NCBI RefSeq assembly: GCF_037479095.1
Contig: NZ_JBBGZW010000001.1
Location: 2,666,001 to 2,730,000, forward strand
Reading direction: 5' to 3'
Origin: Pantoea nemavictus
GTDB lineage: Bacteria; Pseudomonadota; Gammaproteobacteria; Enterobacterales; Enterobacteriaceae
DNA length: 64,000 nucleotides
Shown here: positions 12,316-22,785 of the stretch, piece by piece
Layout of the letters: every line of letters begins with the position of its first letter
How positions within the stretch are numbered: the first letter of the stretch is position 1
The notes under the pieces: generated by a model
Told to the model about the DNA's origin: nothing
Database searches by the model: none
Seen by the model: only the letters and a program-made list of their open reading frames with translations
Made by a program: the position numbers and the translations under genes

Positions 12316-13497
12316 TTATTGCAGTCCAAAGGCGCGCAACATGGTATCCAGCTTCACGCCGGTTTCGCGCCATTCTGATTCGGGTTGGGAGTCGGCCACA
12401 ATGCCCGCGCCGGCAAACAGCCGTACACGCGTGCCATGCACGGTACCGCAGCGGATGGTGACGACCCATTCGCCATTGCCTTCGCTATCGCACCAGCCGA
12501 CGATGCCGCCAAACAGTTGGCGATCAAAGGGTTCCAGCTGCTGAATCAACTGTTGGGCACGTTGATGCGGAAAGCCGCTCAGCGCCGGCGTTGGATGCAG
12601 CAGGCAGGCCAGCGACAGGGCGTTTTCGCGCTCGTCCTGAACTTCGCCGTCGATTTGCGTCGCCAGATGCCACAGCGTAGCGGTGGTGATCAGCGAAGGC
12701 GTGGACGGTACTGAGAGCAAACGGCTGCGCGGCTGCAGCGTGGTACGCATCGCGTCGGTCACCAGTTTGTGTTCATGGCGATCTTTGCTGGAATTCATCA
12801 GCGTGTTACCGGCCGCGCGATCCTGCTGCGCATCGCCATGATTGCGCCGCGCAGAGCCCGCCAGTGGGCAGGAGCTGAAATCGCGCCCCTGTTTACGCAG
12901 CATCAGTTCCGGGCTGGCACCGATCAGCGCACCGCCTTGCGGCAGCGGCAGATGGAAATGGTAGCTATTCGGGTTCTGCGCAATCACGCGCTGCATCAGC
13001 GCCCCAGTATCCACCGGCTGCTCAGTGACGATATCCATCAGGCGCGACAGCACCACTTTATCGAGATCGCCGCGCTGCGTGGCCGCTACCGCATCTGCCA
13101 CCATATCGATAAAGACATCGTGGTCCGGCACCGGCGTGCGGCGACGCACCTCAGGCAGATCGCTGATGCCTTGCGGCAGTGCGTTTTGCAGGTCGTCACG
13201 ATTAAAGGTCTGATAAGACTCGGGAATAAACAAAGCCGCAGGTTGGCTGACATCGAAGGGAATCGCGCCGACCAAAATCGGATTGGCGATGCCCTGTTTT
13301 TTCGCGGCGTCAAAGTGCTGACGCAGCTGTTGTTGGAAATCACCCTGCAGCGACGCGGCGTCATGTACCGGCGTGGTAATAGTGGTATAGCATCCTTGCG
13401 TTGCCAAACTGCGCCACGGCGAGGTAAACAGGAAACCACGGCTTAGCGCGGAATAATCCTTCAGCCAGGCATTTTCAAACGTGGAAGATTCCACCAT
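12316..13497 (-). CDS. entC: EntC, isochorismate synthase
   Basis: Converts chorismate to isochorismate, the first step of 2,3-dihydroxybenzoate synthesis. The 393-residue protein ends in the chorismate-binding domain: [13 protein letters not shown] [63 protein letters not shown]. The ATG at 13497 follows AGGTG at good spacing; a GTG three codons earlier overlaps that ribosome site and is less likely. First gene of entCEBAH, with a Fur-box-like site just upstream. Confidence 0.97.
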   Translation of the reverse strand: MVESSTFENAWLKDYSALSRGFLFTSPWRSLATQGCYTTITTPVHDAASLQGDFQQQLRQHFDAAKKQGIANPILVGAIPFDVSQPAALFIPESYQTFNRDDLQNALPQGISDLPEVRRRTPVPDHDVFIDMVADAVAATQRGDLDKVVLSRLMDIVTEQPVDTGALMQRVIAQNPNSYHFHLPLPQGGALIGASPELMLRKQGRDFSSCPLAGSARRNHGDAQQDRAAGNTLMNSSKDRHEHKLVTDAMRTTLQPRSRLLSVPSTPSLITTATLWHLATQIDGEVQDERENALSLACLLHPTPALSGFPHQRAQQLIQQLEPFDRQLFGGIVGWCDSEGNGEWVVTIRCGTVHGTRVRLFAGAGIVADSQPESEWRETGVKLDTMLRAFGLQ

Positions 13498-13508
13498 AAT
13501 TTTCACCT

Positions 13509-13545
13509 ATAAATGATAAGATTATTAAGAATGATTATCATTTTT
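13509..13545. promoter_or_regulatory. Fur-box-like site, entC/fepB divergent region
   Basis: The 19-mer at 13527-13545 matches 14 of 19 bases of GATAATGATAATCATTATC. A weaker overlapping copy begins at 13509, as often seen for stacked Fur dimers. Its position between entC and fepB fits iron-dependent repression of both. Confidence 0.75.
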
Positions 13546-13649
13546 ATTATGGGCCTGTAACCTACGTCGATTGGGCAAAAGTGTCAATCCATTCGCGGGA
13601 TTTCAGCTGCGTTTAACCGTAATCAGGTGCCGAAGCCAATCAGGGCAAT

Positions 13650-14639
13650 ATGCTAAAAAGTGGACCAAAACTTATGAATAAATGCGGTTTTTGGGGTATT
13701 GCTGCCCTATTGTGTGTTTTCCAGACGTTCGCCAGCGTCGCGCACGCCGAACAAGCCTGGCCGCGCACCGTTCAGGGCGCTAACGGACCGCTCACCTTAA
13801 GCAAAGCGCCGCAGCGCATTGTCTCCACCAGCGTGACACTGACCGGATCGCTGTTGGCGATTGATGCGCCGGTCATCGCCTCGGGCGCCACGGCCCCCAA
13901 TAGTCGCCTGGCCGACGATCAGGGTTTCTTCCGTCAGTGGAGCGACGTGGCCAAACAGCACCAGCTCAAACGCCTGTACATCGGCGAGCCAAGTGCCGAA
14001 GCAGTGGCAGCAGAAGCGCCGGATCTGATTATCGTCAGCGCCACCGGCAATGATTCCGCCATCAAACTCGCCGACCAGTTCTCTGCCATTGCGCCGACGC
14101 TGGTGGTCAACTATGACGACAAAAGCTGGCAGGATGTGGTTACGCTGCTAGGCCAAGCCACCGGCCACGACGCGCAGGCTGCACAGCGTGTTAAAGCCTT
14201 TGACGATCGCGAAGCGGCGCTGAAGAAAGCCATCACGCTGCCACCGCAGCCGGTCTCCGCCATGGTGTGGAACGGCGGAGGACGCGCGGTCAACCTGTGG
14301 ACCGCCGCCTCAGCGCAGGGCAAGCTGCTGGAACAACTGGGTTTCACCCTGGCGATGCCGCCAGCAAGTGTGGCGCAGAGCCACAGCATGGGGCAGCGTA
14401 AAGATATCGTTCAGCTATCGGGTGAAAACGTCGCCAGCGGCCTAACGGGTAAAACCTTCCTGCTGTTTGCCGCCGACGATAAAACCACGCAGTCGGTGCT
14501 GGGCAACCCGTTCCTTGCACAGAACGCCGCAGTACAAGGCAAGCAGGTTTACGCGCTGGGTGTTGATTCGTTCCGTCTCGATTACTACAGCGCCAGCAAT
14601 CTGCTGGCGCGTTTGGAAAAACTGTTCGTTAAATCATGA
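13650..14639 (+). CDS. fepB: FepB, periplasmic ferric-enterobactin binding protein
   Basis: Substrate-binding protein that hands ferric enterobactin from FepA to the FepDGC transporter. A Sec signal peptide ends near SVAHA. The mature part resembles E. coli FepB closely ([57 protein letters not shown]). The first ATG has AGGG 4 bases upstream; an ATG at 13674 (321 residues, nearer the E. coli 318) is also possible. Its stop lies back to back with that of convergent entS. Confidence 0.95.
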   Translation: MLKSGPKLMNKCGFWGIAALLCVFQTFASVAHAEQAWPRTVQGANGPLTLSKAPQRIVSTSVTLTGSLLAIDAPVIASGATAPNSRLADDQGFFRQWSDVAKQHQLKRLYIGEPSAEAVAAEAPDLIIVSATGNDSAIKLADQFSAIAPTLVVNYDDKSWQDVVTLLGQATGHDAQAAQRVKAFDDREAALKKAITLPPQPVSAMVWNGGGRAVNLWTAASAQGKLLEQLGFTLAMPPASVAQSHSMGQRKDIVQLSGENVASGLTGKTFLLFAADDKTTQSVLGNPFLAQNAAVQGKQVYALGVDSFRLDYYSASNLLARLEKLFVKS

Positions 14640-15884
14640 TGCCTGTTCCGCCAGCTCCGGTGCTGGCGGATGGTAACGACGTAAACGCCCCATCATCAAC
14701 CACATCCCGATGCCCAGCAGCGCCGCCGCAAAGCCAAACACGGCGGCGGCCTGCGGTGGCAGCAGCCATGAACCCATCGCACCAATCACTGCCGCACCTA
14801 TCGCGTCGCCGGTGACGTTCTGTGCCGTCCATAATCCGTTGATGCGGCCTAGCAAATGATCGGGCGTTAGCGCCTGAATCATTGCGTACTGCATCAGGCT
14901 ATTGATGGCGCTGAAGTAGCCGAAGGCGACCAGACAAGCTAACGCCAGCGGCAGATTCGGCATCAGGCTAAACAAGCCAAGGGCGATAAACGCCGCAATC
15001 GCGCTGCCGAGCACCAGCTGTCCCGGACGTGCAGCGTGCTTGAGTTTACCGCTGGTGAAGGCGCCCACCGCCGCACCGAGCGGCACTGCGGCGTAGAGCA
15101 AACCCAGCTGGTCAGCACTCACTGACCAATGGGGCGCGAGTGCGGGATAGAGCACGCGCACTGCGCTGGCTAAGGTCACCAGCGCACCAATCAGCGCCAC
15201 CATGCCGACAATCGGGCTGGCAAAGAGAAACTGCACGCCAGCGGCGAGGGATTTGAGCGGATGTTCGCGCGGCTGCGGCGGAGGCGGCAAGTTCGGTAAT
15301 TTTAACAGGGTTAGCACGGTAAGCAGCGTGCCGAACGCGGCGAGTCCGTAGTTCCAGGTCACGCCGCCGTGGGCAATCACCAGACCGGCAATCGCAGGTG
15401 ACAAAATCGAGCCAAAGCGCACCGTTAACATGGTGATAGCACCGGCCTGCATAATATTTTCCCGCCCCACCAGCGCGGGCGTGGCGGCTAACAGTGCAGT
15501 GACGCCAATCGCTCCGAAGAAACCATCCCAGAAGCCCAGCAGATAAACGGCGATTAACGAAGGTTCCGGCAGCGCCGCATTGATCGCCAGCGCGATAAAG
15601 CCCAGCCCGCAGGTTGAACGGGCGAAAAGAATCAGCTTCTTACGCTCATGGCGATCCGCCAAAACGCCGCCGGTCAGCAGACCAATAAACATGCCCGTAG
15701 CGGCCAGCGTCACCGCCAATCCCACCAGCAGCGGTGAATTTGTCATGTGCTGGATCTGCACCGGAACCGCGACGGCAAGCATGCCGAGCGCGACAATCGA
15801 GATAAAGCGCGCAATAAATACCGCGCGAAAAGCCGGATGGGTTTTCAGCAGTGAGAGATCGATAAAGTGGGATGATTTGTTCAT
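14634..15884 (-). CDS. entS: EntS, enterobactin exporter (MFS)
   Basis: Major facilitator superfamily pump that exports enterobactin across the inner membrane. The start at [19 protein letters not shown] gives 416 residues, the E. coli length. About twelve hydrophobic segments are apparent, with the A-motif-like loop [13 protein letters not shown] (about residues 72-84) and [21 protein letters not shown] late in the protein. It is divergent from fepD with a Fur-box-like site between, and convergent with fepB. Confidence 0.95.
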   Translation of the reverse strand: MNKSSHFIDLSLLKTHPAFRAVFIARFISIVALGMLAVAVPVQIQHMTNSPLLVGLAVTLAATGMFIGLLTGGVLADRHERKKLILFARSTCGLGFIALAINAALPEPSLIAVYLLGFWDGFFGAIGVTALLAATPALVGRENIMQAGAITMLTVRFGSILSPAIAGLVIAHGGVTWNYGLAAFGTLLTVLTLLKLPNLPPPPQPREHPLKSLAAGVQFLFASPIVGMVALIGALVTLASAVRVLYPALAPHWSVSADQLGLLYAAVPLGAAVGAFTSGKLKHAARPGQLVLGSAIAAFIALGLFSLMPNLPLALACLVAFGYFSAINSLMQYAMIQALTPDHLLGRINGLWTAQNVTGDAIGAAVIGAMGSWLLPPQAAAVFGFAAALLGIGMWLMMGRLRRYHPPAPELAEQAS

Positions 15885-15956
15885 AGGTTCGCCTTTTTGC
15901 ACCAATTTTCCTCATCGTCCGCGAGGCGAGTCATGGTAACATAGCTAAACGCGAGT

Positions 15957-15975
15957 AATAACGATAACCATTATC
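15957..15975. promoter_or_regulatory. Fur-box-like site, entS/fepD divergent region
   Basis: AATAACGATAACCATTATC matches 16 of 19 bases of the Fur consensus, the best of the three sites in this locus. It lies 72 bases from the entS start and 50 from the fepD start. Confidence 0.8.
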
Positions 15976-16025
15976 AAGTTGCATCGCGCATGCGACGACG
16001 TTGAACAGTGAAGGTTTAGAACGCT

Positions 16026-17015
16026 ATGCGCCAGATCCGTGCATTGGCAGGCTCAGGGATTCTGCTCTTGCTCCTCATCGCGCTCAGCTTAATGCTGGGA
16101 GCAAAATCAATACCGCTTCCCGATGTTTATCATTCGCTTACCGCCAGCTGTAATAGCGCGGAGTGTGTGATTGTGCGTGACGCGCGCTTGCCGCGCACCC
16201 TGGCTGGTTTGCTGGCGGGCGTGGCGCTCGGGCTGGCCGGTGCCTTGATGCAGAGCCTGACGCGCAACCCGCTGGCCGATCCCGGCATTCTCGGCGTCAA
16301 TGCCGGTGCTGGTTTCGCAGTGGTGATTGGCATTGCGCTGTTTGGTGCAGATTCGCCGGTAGATTGGCTCGGCTTCGCTTTTGCGGGCGCACTGCTCTCT
16401 TCGTTGCTGGTGGCATTGACCGGTGCGATTGGCGGTGGCCGCGTCAATCCGGTACGTCTTACGCTGGCGGGCGTCGCGCTGGGCGCAGTGCTGGATGGGC
16501 TGACGTCTGGCCTGTCACTGCTCAATCCTGCCATCTATGATCACCTGCGTTTCTGGCACAGCGGCTCGCTGGATATCCGTAACTTTACCGTGCTGCGCAC
16601 ACTGTTTCCGGCGGTGCTGGTGGGCAGCGTGGTAGCGATTTGTCTGTCGCAGGCGCTCAACAGCCTCAGCATGGGCGGCGATATGGCCACCGCACTCGGT
16701 ACACGCGTGGGGCGGACCCAGCTGCTTGGCCTACTGGCGATTGCACTGCTGTGCGGTGCAGCGACGGCGGCGGTGGGGCCAATTGCCTTTGTCGGTCTGA
16801 TGACGCCGCACTTTGCCCGCTGGCTGGTGGGCAACGATCATCGCTGGATGCTGCCGGCGACGGCGCTTATCACGCCGATTCTGTTACTCGCCGCCGATAT
16901 TCTTGGCCGCCTGCTGGTGGCGGGGGAGCTGCGGGTTTCCATCGTCACGGCAATGCTCGGAGCGCCGATGCTGATTGTACTGGTGCGCCGCAAACTGGGC
17001 CGGGGTGCGCTATGA
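16026..17015 (+). CDS. fepD: FepD, ferric-enterobactin permease subunit
   Basis: One of two inner-membrane permease subunits of the ferric-enterobactin ABC importer, FecCD/BtuC family. The 329-residue protein is hydrophobic throughout with the family blocks RLPRTLAGLLAGVALGLAGALMQSLTRNPLADPGILGVN (from about residue 54) and GPIAFVGLMTPHFARWLVG. Its stop overlaps the fepG start as ATGA, so the pair is probably co-translated. Confidence 0.96.
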   Translation: MRQIRALAGSGILLLLLIALSLMLGAKSIPLPDVYHSLTASCNSAECVIVRDARLPRTLAGLLAGVALGLAGALMQSLTRNPLADPGILGVNAGAGFAVVIGIALFGADSPVDWLGFAFAGALLSSLLVALTGAIGGGRVNPVRLTLAGVALGAVLDGLTSGLSLLNPAIYDHLRFWHSGSLDIRNFTVLRTLFPAVLVGSVVAICLSQALNSLSMGGDMATALGTRVGRTQLLGLLAIALLCGAATAAVGPIAFVGLMTPHFARWLVGNDHRWMLPATALITPILLLAADILGRLLVAGELRVSIVTAMLGAPMLIVLVRRKLGRGAL

Positions 17016-17995
17016 CGCGTCGAACCTGGTTACACGCGCTATGGCTGCTGCTTTGCTGCGCAGTGCTGGCGTATCTGGCGATGACGCGCGGGGCATTGCA
17101 GATTAGCGGCGAACAAATCGGGCAACTGCTGCTCGGTCAGGTCGCCGGTAACGTCAAACTGATCGTGCTGGAGTGGCGCTTGCCGCGAGTGCTGATGGCG
17201 CTGCTGATTGGTGCCGCATTAGGTATCAGCGGAGCGATTTTTCAGTCGCTGCTGCGCAATCCGCTCGGCAGTCCGGATATTCTCGGCTTTAACACCGGCG
17301 CATACAGCGGCGTGCTGGTGGCGCTGGTGCTGTTCAATCAAAGTGTAACGGCGATGACCGGCGCGGCACTGATTGGCGGCATCGCCACGGCGGCGCTGGT
17401 GTACCTGTTTGCCTGGCGCAACGGGGTGGAAACCTTCCGGCTGATTATCGTTGGTATCAGCGTGCGCGCGCTGCTGATGGCGTTGAACTCGTGGCTGATT
17501 ATCAGCGCCTCGCTGGAGTCGGCGCTGAGTGCCGGCTTGTGGAGCGCCGGATCGCTTAACGGGATTACCTGGGCGAAAACACCGCCGGTGATTGCCGTGC
17601 TGCTGCTGGCATTAGTGCTGATGGCGCTGCTGGCGCGGCGTATGCGCCTGCTGGAGATGGGTGACGATACCGCCAATGCGCTTGGCGTGCCGGTGGAGCG
17701 CAGCCGGATGTGGCTGATGCTGATTGGCGTGGTGTTAACGGCAGCATCAACGGCGCTGGTGGGACCGATTTCGTTTGTCGCGCTGCTGGCGCCACAAATT
17801 GCACGGCGTCTTGGCGGTGGTATTAAAGGTGCATTGCCGCTGGCAGCGCTGTGTGGCGCGTTGCTGCTGATAGCCGCTGACTTCGCCGCACAGCATCTGT
17901 TCCTGCCTTATCAATTACCGGTTGGCGTAATTACCGTCATCCTCGGTGGACTCTATCTGATGGCTTTACTGGTGCGGGAGGCGCGACGCCAATGA
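17012..17995 (+). CDS. fepG: FepG, ferric-enterobactin permease subunit
   Basis: Second permease subunit of the ferric-enterobactin importer, pairing with FepD. Starting at MTRRTWLHALW, the ATG overlaps the fepD stop and gives 327 residues (E. coli about 330). Motifs: EWRLPRVLMALLIGAALGISGAIFQ, NPLGSPDILGFN and GPISFVALLAPQIARRL. A longer upstream frame overlaps fepD and has no family similarity. The 3' end overlaps fepC. Confidence 0.96.
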   Translation: MTRRTWLHALWLLLCCAVLAYLAMTRGALQISGEQIGQLLLGQVAGNVKLIVLEWRLPRVLMALLIGAALGISGAIFQSLLRNPLGSPDILGFNTGAYSGVLVALVLFNQSVTAMTGAALIGGIATAALVYLFAWRNGVETFRLIIVGISVRALLMALNSWLIISASLESALSAGLWSAGSLNGITWAKTPPVIAVLLLALVLMALLARRMRLLEMGDDTANALGVPVERSRMWLMLIGVVLTAASTALVGPISFVALLAPQIARRLGGGIKGALPLAALCGALLLIAADFAAQHLFLPYQLPVGVITVILGGLYLMALLVREARRQ

Positions 17996-18789
17996 TCGAT
18001 ATCCCTTCACGTCTGCGTGGCGAAGGTTTGACGCTGGGCTACGACAAAAAAGTGGTGGCAGAGAATTTATCGGTAGCGATTCCCGAAGGGGAGCTGACGG
18101 TAATTATCGGCCCCAACGCCTGCGGAAAATCGACGCTATTACGTACGCTCAGCCGTCTGCATACCCCACTGAAAGGGGAAGTCTTGCTGGATGGCGAAGC
18201 GATTGCGCGCTATCCGACCAAAGAGGTGGCGCGCCGCCTTGGCCTGCTGCCACAGAGTTCGAATGCGCCTGCCGGCATTAGCGTCACGGAGCTGGTGGCG
18301 CGCGGGCGTTATCCGCATCAGGCGCTGTTTGGTCGCTGGCGCGCGGAAGATGAAGCTGCGGTGCAACAAGCGATGCGCGCCACGGGCGTGAGCGATTTAG
18401 CGCAGCAGTCGGTGGATACCTTATCGGGCGGGCAGCGTCAGCGCGTGTGGATCGCCATGGTACTGGCGCAGGAAACGCCGCTGCTGCTGCTGGATGAGCC
18501 AACCACCTGGCTGGACATTACGCATCAAATTGAGTTGCTGGAGCTGATGCAGGAGCTGAATCAGCAGCATGGTCGTACGCTGGTGGTGGTGCTGCACGAT
18601 CTCAATCACGCCTGCCGCTATGCCACGCACTTGATTGCGATGCGTTACGGCAAGATTGTCGCCGAGGGGAAACCGGCGGAGATCGTGACGCCAGCGTTGA
18701 TCGAGCAGGTGTATGGTTTGCGCTGCGTGATTGTGGAAGATCCAGTGGCGCATACGCCGATGATTGTGCCGCTGGGGAGCGGAAGATAA
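17992..18789 (+). CDS. fepC: FepC, ferric-enterobactin importer ATPase
   Basis: ABC ATPase that powers FepDG. The 265-residue protein has Walker A GPNACGKST (about residues 38-46), the signature LSGGQRQRVWIAM, Walker B LLLLDEPTTWLD and the H-loop VVLHDLNHACRY. The ATG overlaps the fepG stop as ATGA. It is the last gene of fepDGC; a palindromic repeat, not a classical terminator, follows. E. coli's fepE is not present between this gene and entF. Confidence 0.97.
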   Translation: MIDIPSRLRGEGLTLGYDKKVVAENLSVAIPEGELTVIIGPNACGKSTLLRTLSRLHTPLKGEVLLDGEAIARYPTKEVARRLGLLPQSSNAPAGISVTELVARGRYPHQALFGRWRAEDEAAVQQAMRATGVSDLAQQSVDTLSGGQRQRVWIAMVLAQETPLLLLDEPTTWLDITHQIELLELMQELNQQHGRTLVVVLHDLNHACRYATHLIAMRYGKIVAEGKPAEIVTPALIEQVYGLRCVIVEDPVAHTPMIVPLGSGR

Positions 18790-18796
18790 TTGAGGT

Positions 18797-18863
18797 GGTC
18801 GCCATAAATGGCGACCCTACAAAATCACACCGGCACATCGTAGGGTCGCCATTCATGGCGACC
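18797..18863. repeat. Paired GGTCGCCA hairpins between fepC and entF
   Basis: Two near-identical palindromes, GGTCGCCAT-aa-ATGGCGACC (18797-18816) and GGTCGCCAT-tc-ATGGCGACC (18844-18863), are arranged head to head. Together with CTAC/GTAG they form a 24-base inverted repeat (18797-18820 and 18840-18863) around a 19-base spacer. A third copy of the hairpin lies at 55976. It resembles REP-type intergenic elements and sits between convergent genes, where it may end or stabilise both mRNAs. Confidence 0.8.
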
Positions 18864-18873
18864 TGGTTTGCAT

Positions 18874-21800
18874 CTAACCCAGCAACCGCTGCAACAGTGG
18901 CCCAATCTGCTCAAACATTTGTGGTGAAATGATCTCCACGTGGGCGCAATCCATCGGCCACACCTCTAGCTCATCCACATAGGGTGCCCAGGCACGACGC
19001 GCATCTTGTCCCGGCTGCTGCGTCTGCTCGGCGAGGAACAGCGTGGCGCGACCGTTAAAACGCGCACTGCGCGCGGTAGCCAGCAGGCGCACTGAACTGG
19101 CGTAGTTAGCCTCGATGGTATCAAACATCGCACGCATCTCTTCACCGGCCTGATGGCGCTGTGCAGCGATAAACTGCTCGCGTTCGCGATTCACCTCTTC
19201 CAGCACCGCAGGATCCAGCACGTTCTCGCCGCGCTTCTCATCCCAGTTTTGCGTTTCTGGCGGCCAGGTATCCAGCAAGCCAAGGAATGCGACCTCTTCG
19301 CCCGCCGCTTCCAGCCGTGCTGCAATGCCTTGTGCCAGCGTGCCGCCGAGTGAATAGCCGAGGAAATAGTAAGGCCCGTGCGGCTGCACCTCGCGCAGGG
19401 TGTGCAGATGCGCCTCGCACACCTCATCCAGATGCGTGCTCTGGTTCAGCGGGCTGTTGATATCCGGCGACTGAATGCCGATCAGCGACCAGCTCGGATC
19501 GAGATAGCGTTGCAAGATGCTGAACTGCCAGGCAAAACCTGACGCCGGATGGAAGCAGAATAGCGTTGGGCCGTTGCTCTGACGCAGCGGCAGCACCGCT
19601 TCGAAGCCAGCCTGCTGATGTGATTGTGCATCACTGAGCAGTGTCGCCAGTTTCTCTACCGTCGAGGCCACCATAATCTGCCCCACTGAAACCGGCTGTT
19701 GCAGCTCGCGACGCAGCTGCGCCGCTAAGCGCATCGCCAGCAGCGAATGACCGCCAAGGGCGAAAAAGTCATCCTGCGCGCTGATGGCATCGCGTGCCAG
19801 CAGCTGGCAGAAGGCATTTGCCAGCGTGGTTTCCAGACCAGCGTAGGGGGCACGTCCCGCGCTGGCACTGGCGGACTCTGGCAACGGCAGCGCTTTGCGA
19901 TCCAGCTTGCCATTGCTGCTGAGCGGGAAAGCATCAAGCTGCACAATGGCAACGGGCACCATATGCGCGGGCAAGCGTTGCGCCAGCGCCTGACGCAGTG
20001 CTTCGCCATCAACCGGCTGCGCGGCTAGCACGTAACCCACCAGCTGGCGTGCATCACCCTGTGCCGCCGCGCCGCCCAGCACCACGGCGTGCGTTACCGC
20101 TTGCTCAATGCCCGGCTGGGCGCTGAGCACATGATCAATTTCATTCAGCTCGATACGCTGACCGCGAATCTTTAGCTGATCGTCGCTGCGGCCGAGATAT
20201 TCCACCGCACCGTTATCCAGCCAGCGCGCCACGTCGCCGGTGAGGTACATGCGCTCGCCGGGGCTGAAGGGATCGGCAATAAAGCGGCTGGCAGTAAGAT
20301 CGGGACGACCAAGATAGCCATGCGCCAGCTGTACGCCGGTTAAATAGAGATCGCCCGCGACGCCCGGTGGTACCGGCTGCATGCGGGCATCGAGGATGCG
20401 CAGCCCGGTGTTCCACACCGGGAAACCAATCGGCACGCTGGCCCCTTCGACGGCAGCCAATGCATCACCAAACGCTGGATACCAGCTGACATCCACCGCG
20501 GCTTCGGTTGGACCATACAGATTGTGCAACGGCACTCGCGTCAGAGTTTCCCACTCGCGAGACAAGTCGGTCGGCAGCGCTTCACCGCTGCAGAACACGT
20601 TGCGCAGGCTGGCACAGCAGGCAATCGCCTGTTGATCATCAAGGGCCGCGACAAAGGCCGCCAGCATCGAGGGTACGAAATGCGTGGTGGTGACTTTGTA
20701 GCGGGCAAACAGTTGCTGCAGCGCTTCAGGATCGCGATGCGCCTCTGGCGGCGCCATCACCAACTGCGCGCCGACCAGCAGCGGCCAGAAGAATTCCCAT
20801 ACTGAAACATCGAAGCTGCTCGGCGTTTTTTGTAAAACCACATCATCGGCTTGCAGCGGGTAGCGATCCTGCATCCACAACAGGCGATTGACGATGGCTT
20901 CATGGCCCACCAGCACCCCTTTAGGACGGCCGGTAGAGCCTGAGGTGTAGATGATGTAAGCACCATCCTGCGGCGTCGGCGCGCTGGCCGGTTGTGGCGC
21001 AGTTGGCGTGCTATACAGCGCATCAAAATGCAGCTGATTGACCGACGCGATGGCGCAAAAGCGCGCGCTGAGTGCCGCGCAGGTGATCAGCGTTTTCGGT
21101 GCGGCATCTTCCAGCATCAGCTGCAGGCGATCGTCGGGATAGCCGGTATCGAGTGGTAAATACGCGGCGCCAAGCGAAACAATGGCCTGCAATGCCAGCG
21201 ACAGCTGCACTGAGCGCGGCAGCGCTACCGCGACAATATCGCCGCGCTGCACGCCTGCGGCAGTCAACTCTGCCGCCAGCGCAAATACCTGCTGTTGCAT
21301 TTGGTGATAGTTCAGCTGGTGCTGCGCATCGGCGAGCGCCGGGGCATCCGGCGTACGTGCCGCCTGCTGGGCCAGCAGCGAGGCCAGCGTTTCTGCCGGC
21401 AGCGGATAAGCGGTTTGGTTAATCGCGGTAATCTGCGCGTGTTCCTCAGCAGTGAGCAGATCGAGTTCGCCACACGGGCGCTGCGGTTGCTCAGCCAACT
21501 GATTCAGCAGCAAGGCAAAGCGGCTGGCATGACGCTGCAAGGTCTGTTCGCTGTAGCGCTCGGCATTGGCCAGCAGCTCAAGGGTTAATTCACCTTGCTC
21601 ACTGATATAGATAGCGATTTCCAGGTCGCGTACCGGTCCGGAAGCCAGTTGATGGGTGATGCCCTCAACGCCGGCGAAATCGAGCTGGTAATCAAACATC
21701 TTCAGGTTGATCACCGGACCGTACAGCGGATCGCCATCGCCAAGACGACCGAGATCGCGCTGCACCTGTTCGGCGTCATAGCGCTGATGACGGCGCATCT

Positions 21801-22785
21801 TTTTCACTTCACCCGCCAGCTGCGCGGCGAGGGCGCTCAGTGGCTGCGTGGGATCGTAATGCACCGCCATCGGCAATACGTTGATCACTGGACCGGTAGC
21901 GCACAAGGCGGCGGAACCGATACGACGCATAAAGATGAAGCCGGCGGCAAAGTCGTTTTGGCCGCTGAGACGTGCCAGCCACAGCGCAACAAGGGCGAAG
22001 GCAAGATCGGCGGCGCTGGATTGCGGGTGCTGCTGCACCAGCGTTTGAAAGGTGCTGCGATCCAGCGTCACGCTGTGGCGAAGTAGATCGGTGCTGGCGG
22101 TTTGTCCGGCAAGCGGTAGCGGCGAGAGCGACGCCGGTGACGGCAGCGCCGCCCCTTTTTCGCGCCAGAACTGGCTGTCACGCGTGAACGAGGAGGATTC
22201 GCGATAGCGCTGATACTCTTCAACCACCTCGCTAAACGGGATAAACGGCGTCGGTTCGGCCGACTGCTGGTGCACTGCGGCACTGTAGAGGTTAGCGATG
22301 CGGCGCGTTAGTGCGGTAAAGCTGAAGCCATCCACCACTAAATGGTGATAGCGCTGATACCAGAACCAATGCTGCTCGCCGAGGCGGAACAGGCAGTGAT
22401 GCCACAGTTTTGCGCCGCTCAGCACGCGCAGATCGCTGTTCATATCTTCGCGCATTAGCACGCGTGCTGTGGCGACGGCATCGGCCTCGCCGCGCAGATC
22501 GATAATCTGCGGCGGACTAAATTGTTGTGGCTGGAGCCACTGCAACGCTTCGCCTTCCACTTCGCCGAAGGCCATGTTTAGCGTATCGGCTTCCTGCATG
22601 CCCGCGACAATTGACTGGGCGAGTAAGGCGCTATCAATGTCACCGCGCAGCTCGACAAAGTGCGCTACCGCGTAAGCGTTGCGGTGCGGGGACAGCTGAT
22701 CGGCAATCCAGATACCGGGCTGTGCCGCGACTAACGGCAGGGTTTGTTGGTCAATCATAGATTTATTCATCAGGGATTCGGACAT
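18874..22785 (-). CDS. entF: EntF, enterobactin synthase serine-module NRPS
   Basis: Nonribosomal peptide synthetase that activates L-serine, condenses it with dihydroxybenzoate and trimerises the product to enterobactin. With the start at MSESLMNKSM (CGGAG upstream) it has 1303 residues (E. coli 1293). Domains: condensation (HHLVVDG at 147-153), adenylation (about 465-960; YTSGSTGRPKG at 613-623), thiolation (GGHSLLAMRL, Ser1014) and thioesterase (GYSLGG, Ser1145; late DCAHVEI). The start lies inside the end of fes, so the two are coupled; alternatives at 22770 (TGATG overlap) and 22758 are close. No MbtH-like gene is attached. Confidence 0.96.
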   Translation of the reverse strand: MSESLMNKSMIDQQTLPLVAAQPGIWIADQLSPHRNAYAVAHFVELRGDIDSALLAQSIVAGMQEADTLNMAFGEVEGEALQWLQPQQFSPPQIIDLRGEADAVATARVLMREDMNSDLRVLSGAKLWHHCLFRLGEQHWFWYQRYHHLVVDGFSFTALTRRIANLYSAAVHQQSAEPTPFIPFSEVVEEYQRYRESSSFTRDSQFWREKGAALPSPASLSPLPLAGQTASTDLLRHSVTLDRSTFQTLVQQHPQSSAADLAFALVALWLARLSGQNDFAAGFIFMRRIGSAALCATGPVINVLPMAVHYDPTQPLSALAAQLAGEVKKMRRHQRYDAEQVQRDLGRLGDGDPLYGPVINLKMFDYQLDFAGVEGITHQLASGPVRDLEIAIYISEQGELTLELLANAERYSEQTLQRHASRFALLLNQLAEQPQRPCGELDLLTAEEHAQITAINQTAYPLPAETLASLLAQQAARTPDAPALADAQHQLNYHQMQQQVFALAAELTAAGVQRGDIVAVALPRSVQLSLALQAIVSLGAAYLPLDTGYPDDRLQLMLEDAAPKTLITCAALSARFCAIASVNQLHFDALYSTPTAPQPASAPTPQDGAYIIYTSGSTGRPKGVLVGHEAIVNRLLWMQDRYPLQADDVVLQKTPSSFDVSVWEFFWPLLVGAQLVMAPPEAHRDPEALQQLFARYKVTTTHFVPSMLAAFVAALDDQQAIACCASLRNVFCSGEALPTDLSREWETLTRVPLHNLYGPTEAAVDVSWYPAFGDALAAVEGASVPIGFPVWNTGLRILDARMQPVPPGVAGDLYLTGVQLAHGYLGRPDLTASRFIADPFSPGERMYLTGDVARWLDNGAVEYLGRSDDQLKIRGQRIELNEIDHVLSAQPGIEQAVTHAVVLGGAAAQGDARQLVGYVLAAQPVDGEALRQALAQRLPAHMVPVAIVQLDAFPLSSNGKLDRKALPLPESASASAGRAPYAGLETTLANAFCQLLARDAISAQDDFFALGGHSLLAMRLAAQLRRELQQPVSVGQIMVASTVEKLATLLSDAQSHQQAGFEAVLPLRQSNGPTLFCFHPASGFAWQFSILQRYLDPSWSLIGIQSPDINSPLNQSTHLDEVCEAHLHTLREVQPHGPYYFLGYSLGGTLAQGIAARLEAAGEEVAFLGLLDTWPPETQNWDEKRGENVLDPAVLEEVNREREQFIAAQRHQAGEEMRAMFDTIEANYASSVRLLATARSARFNGRATLFLAEQTQQPGQDARRAWAPYVDELEVWPMDCAHVEIISPQMFEQIGPLLQRLLG

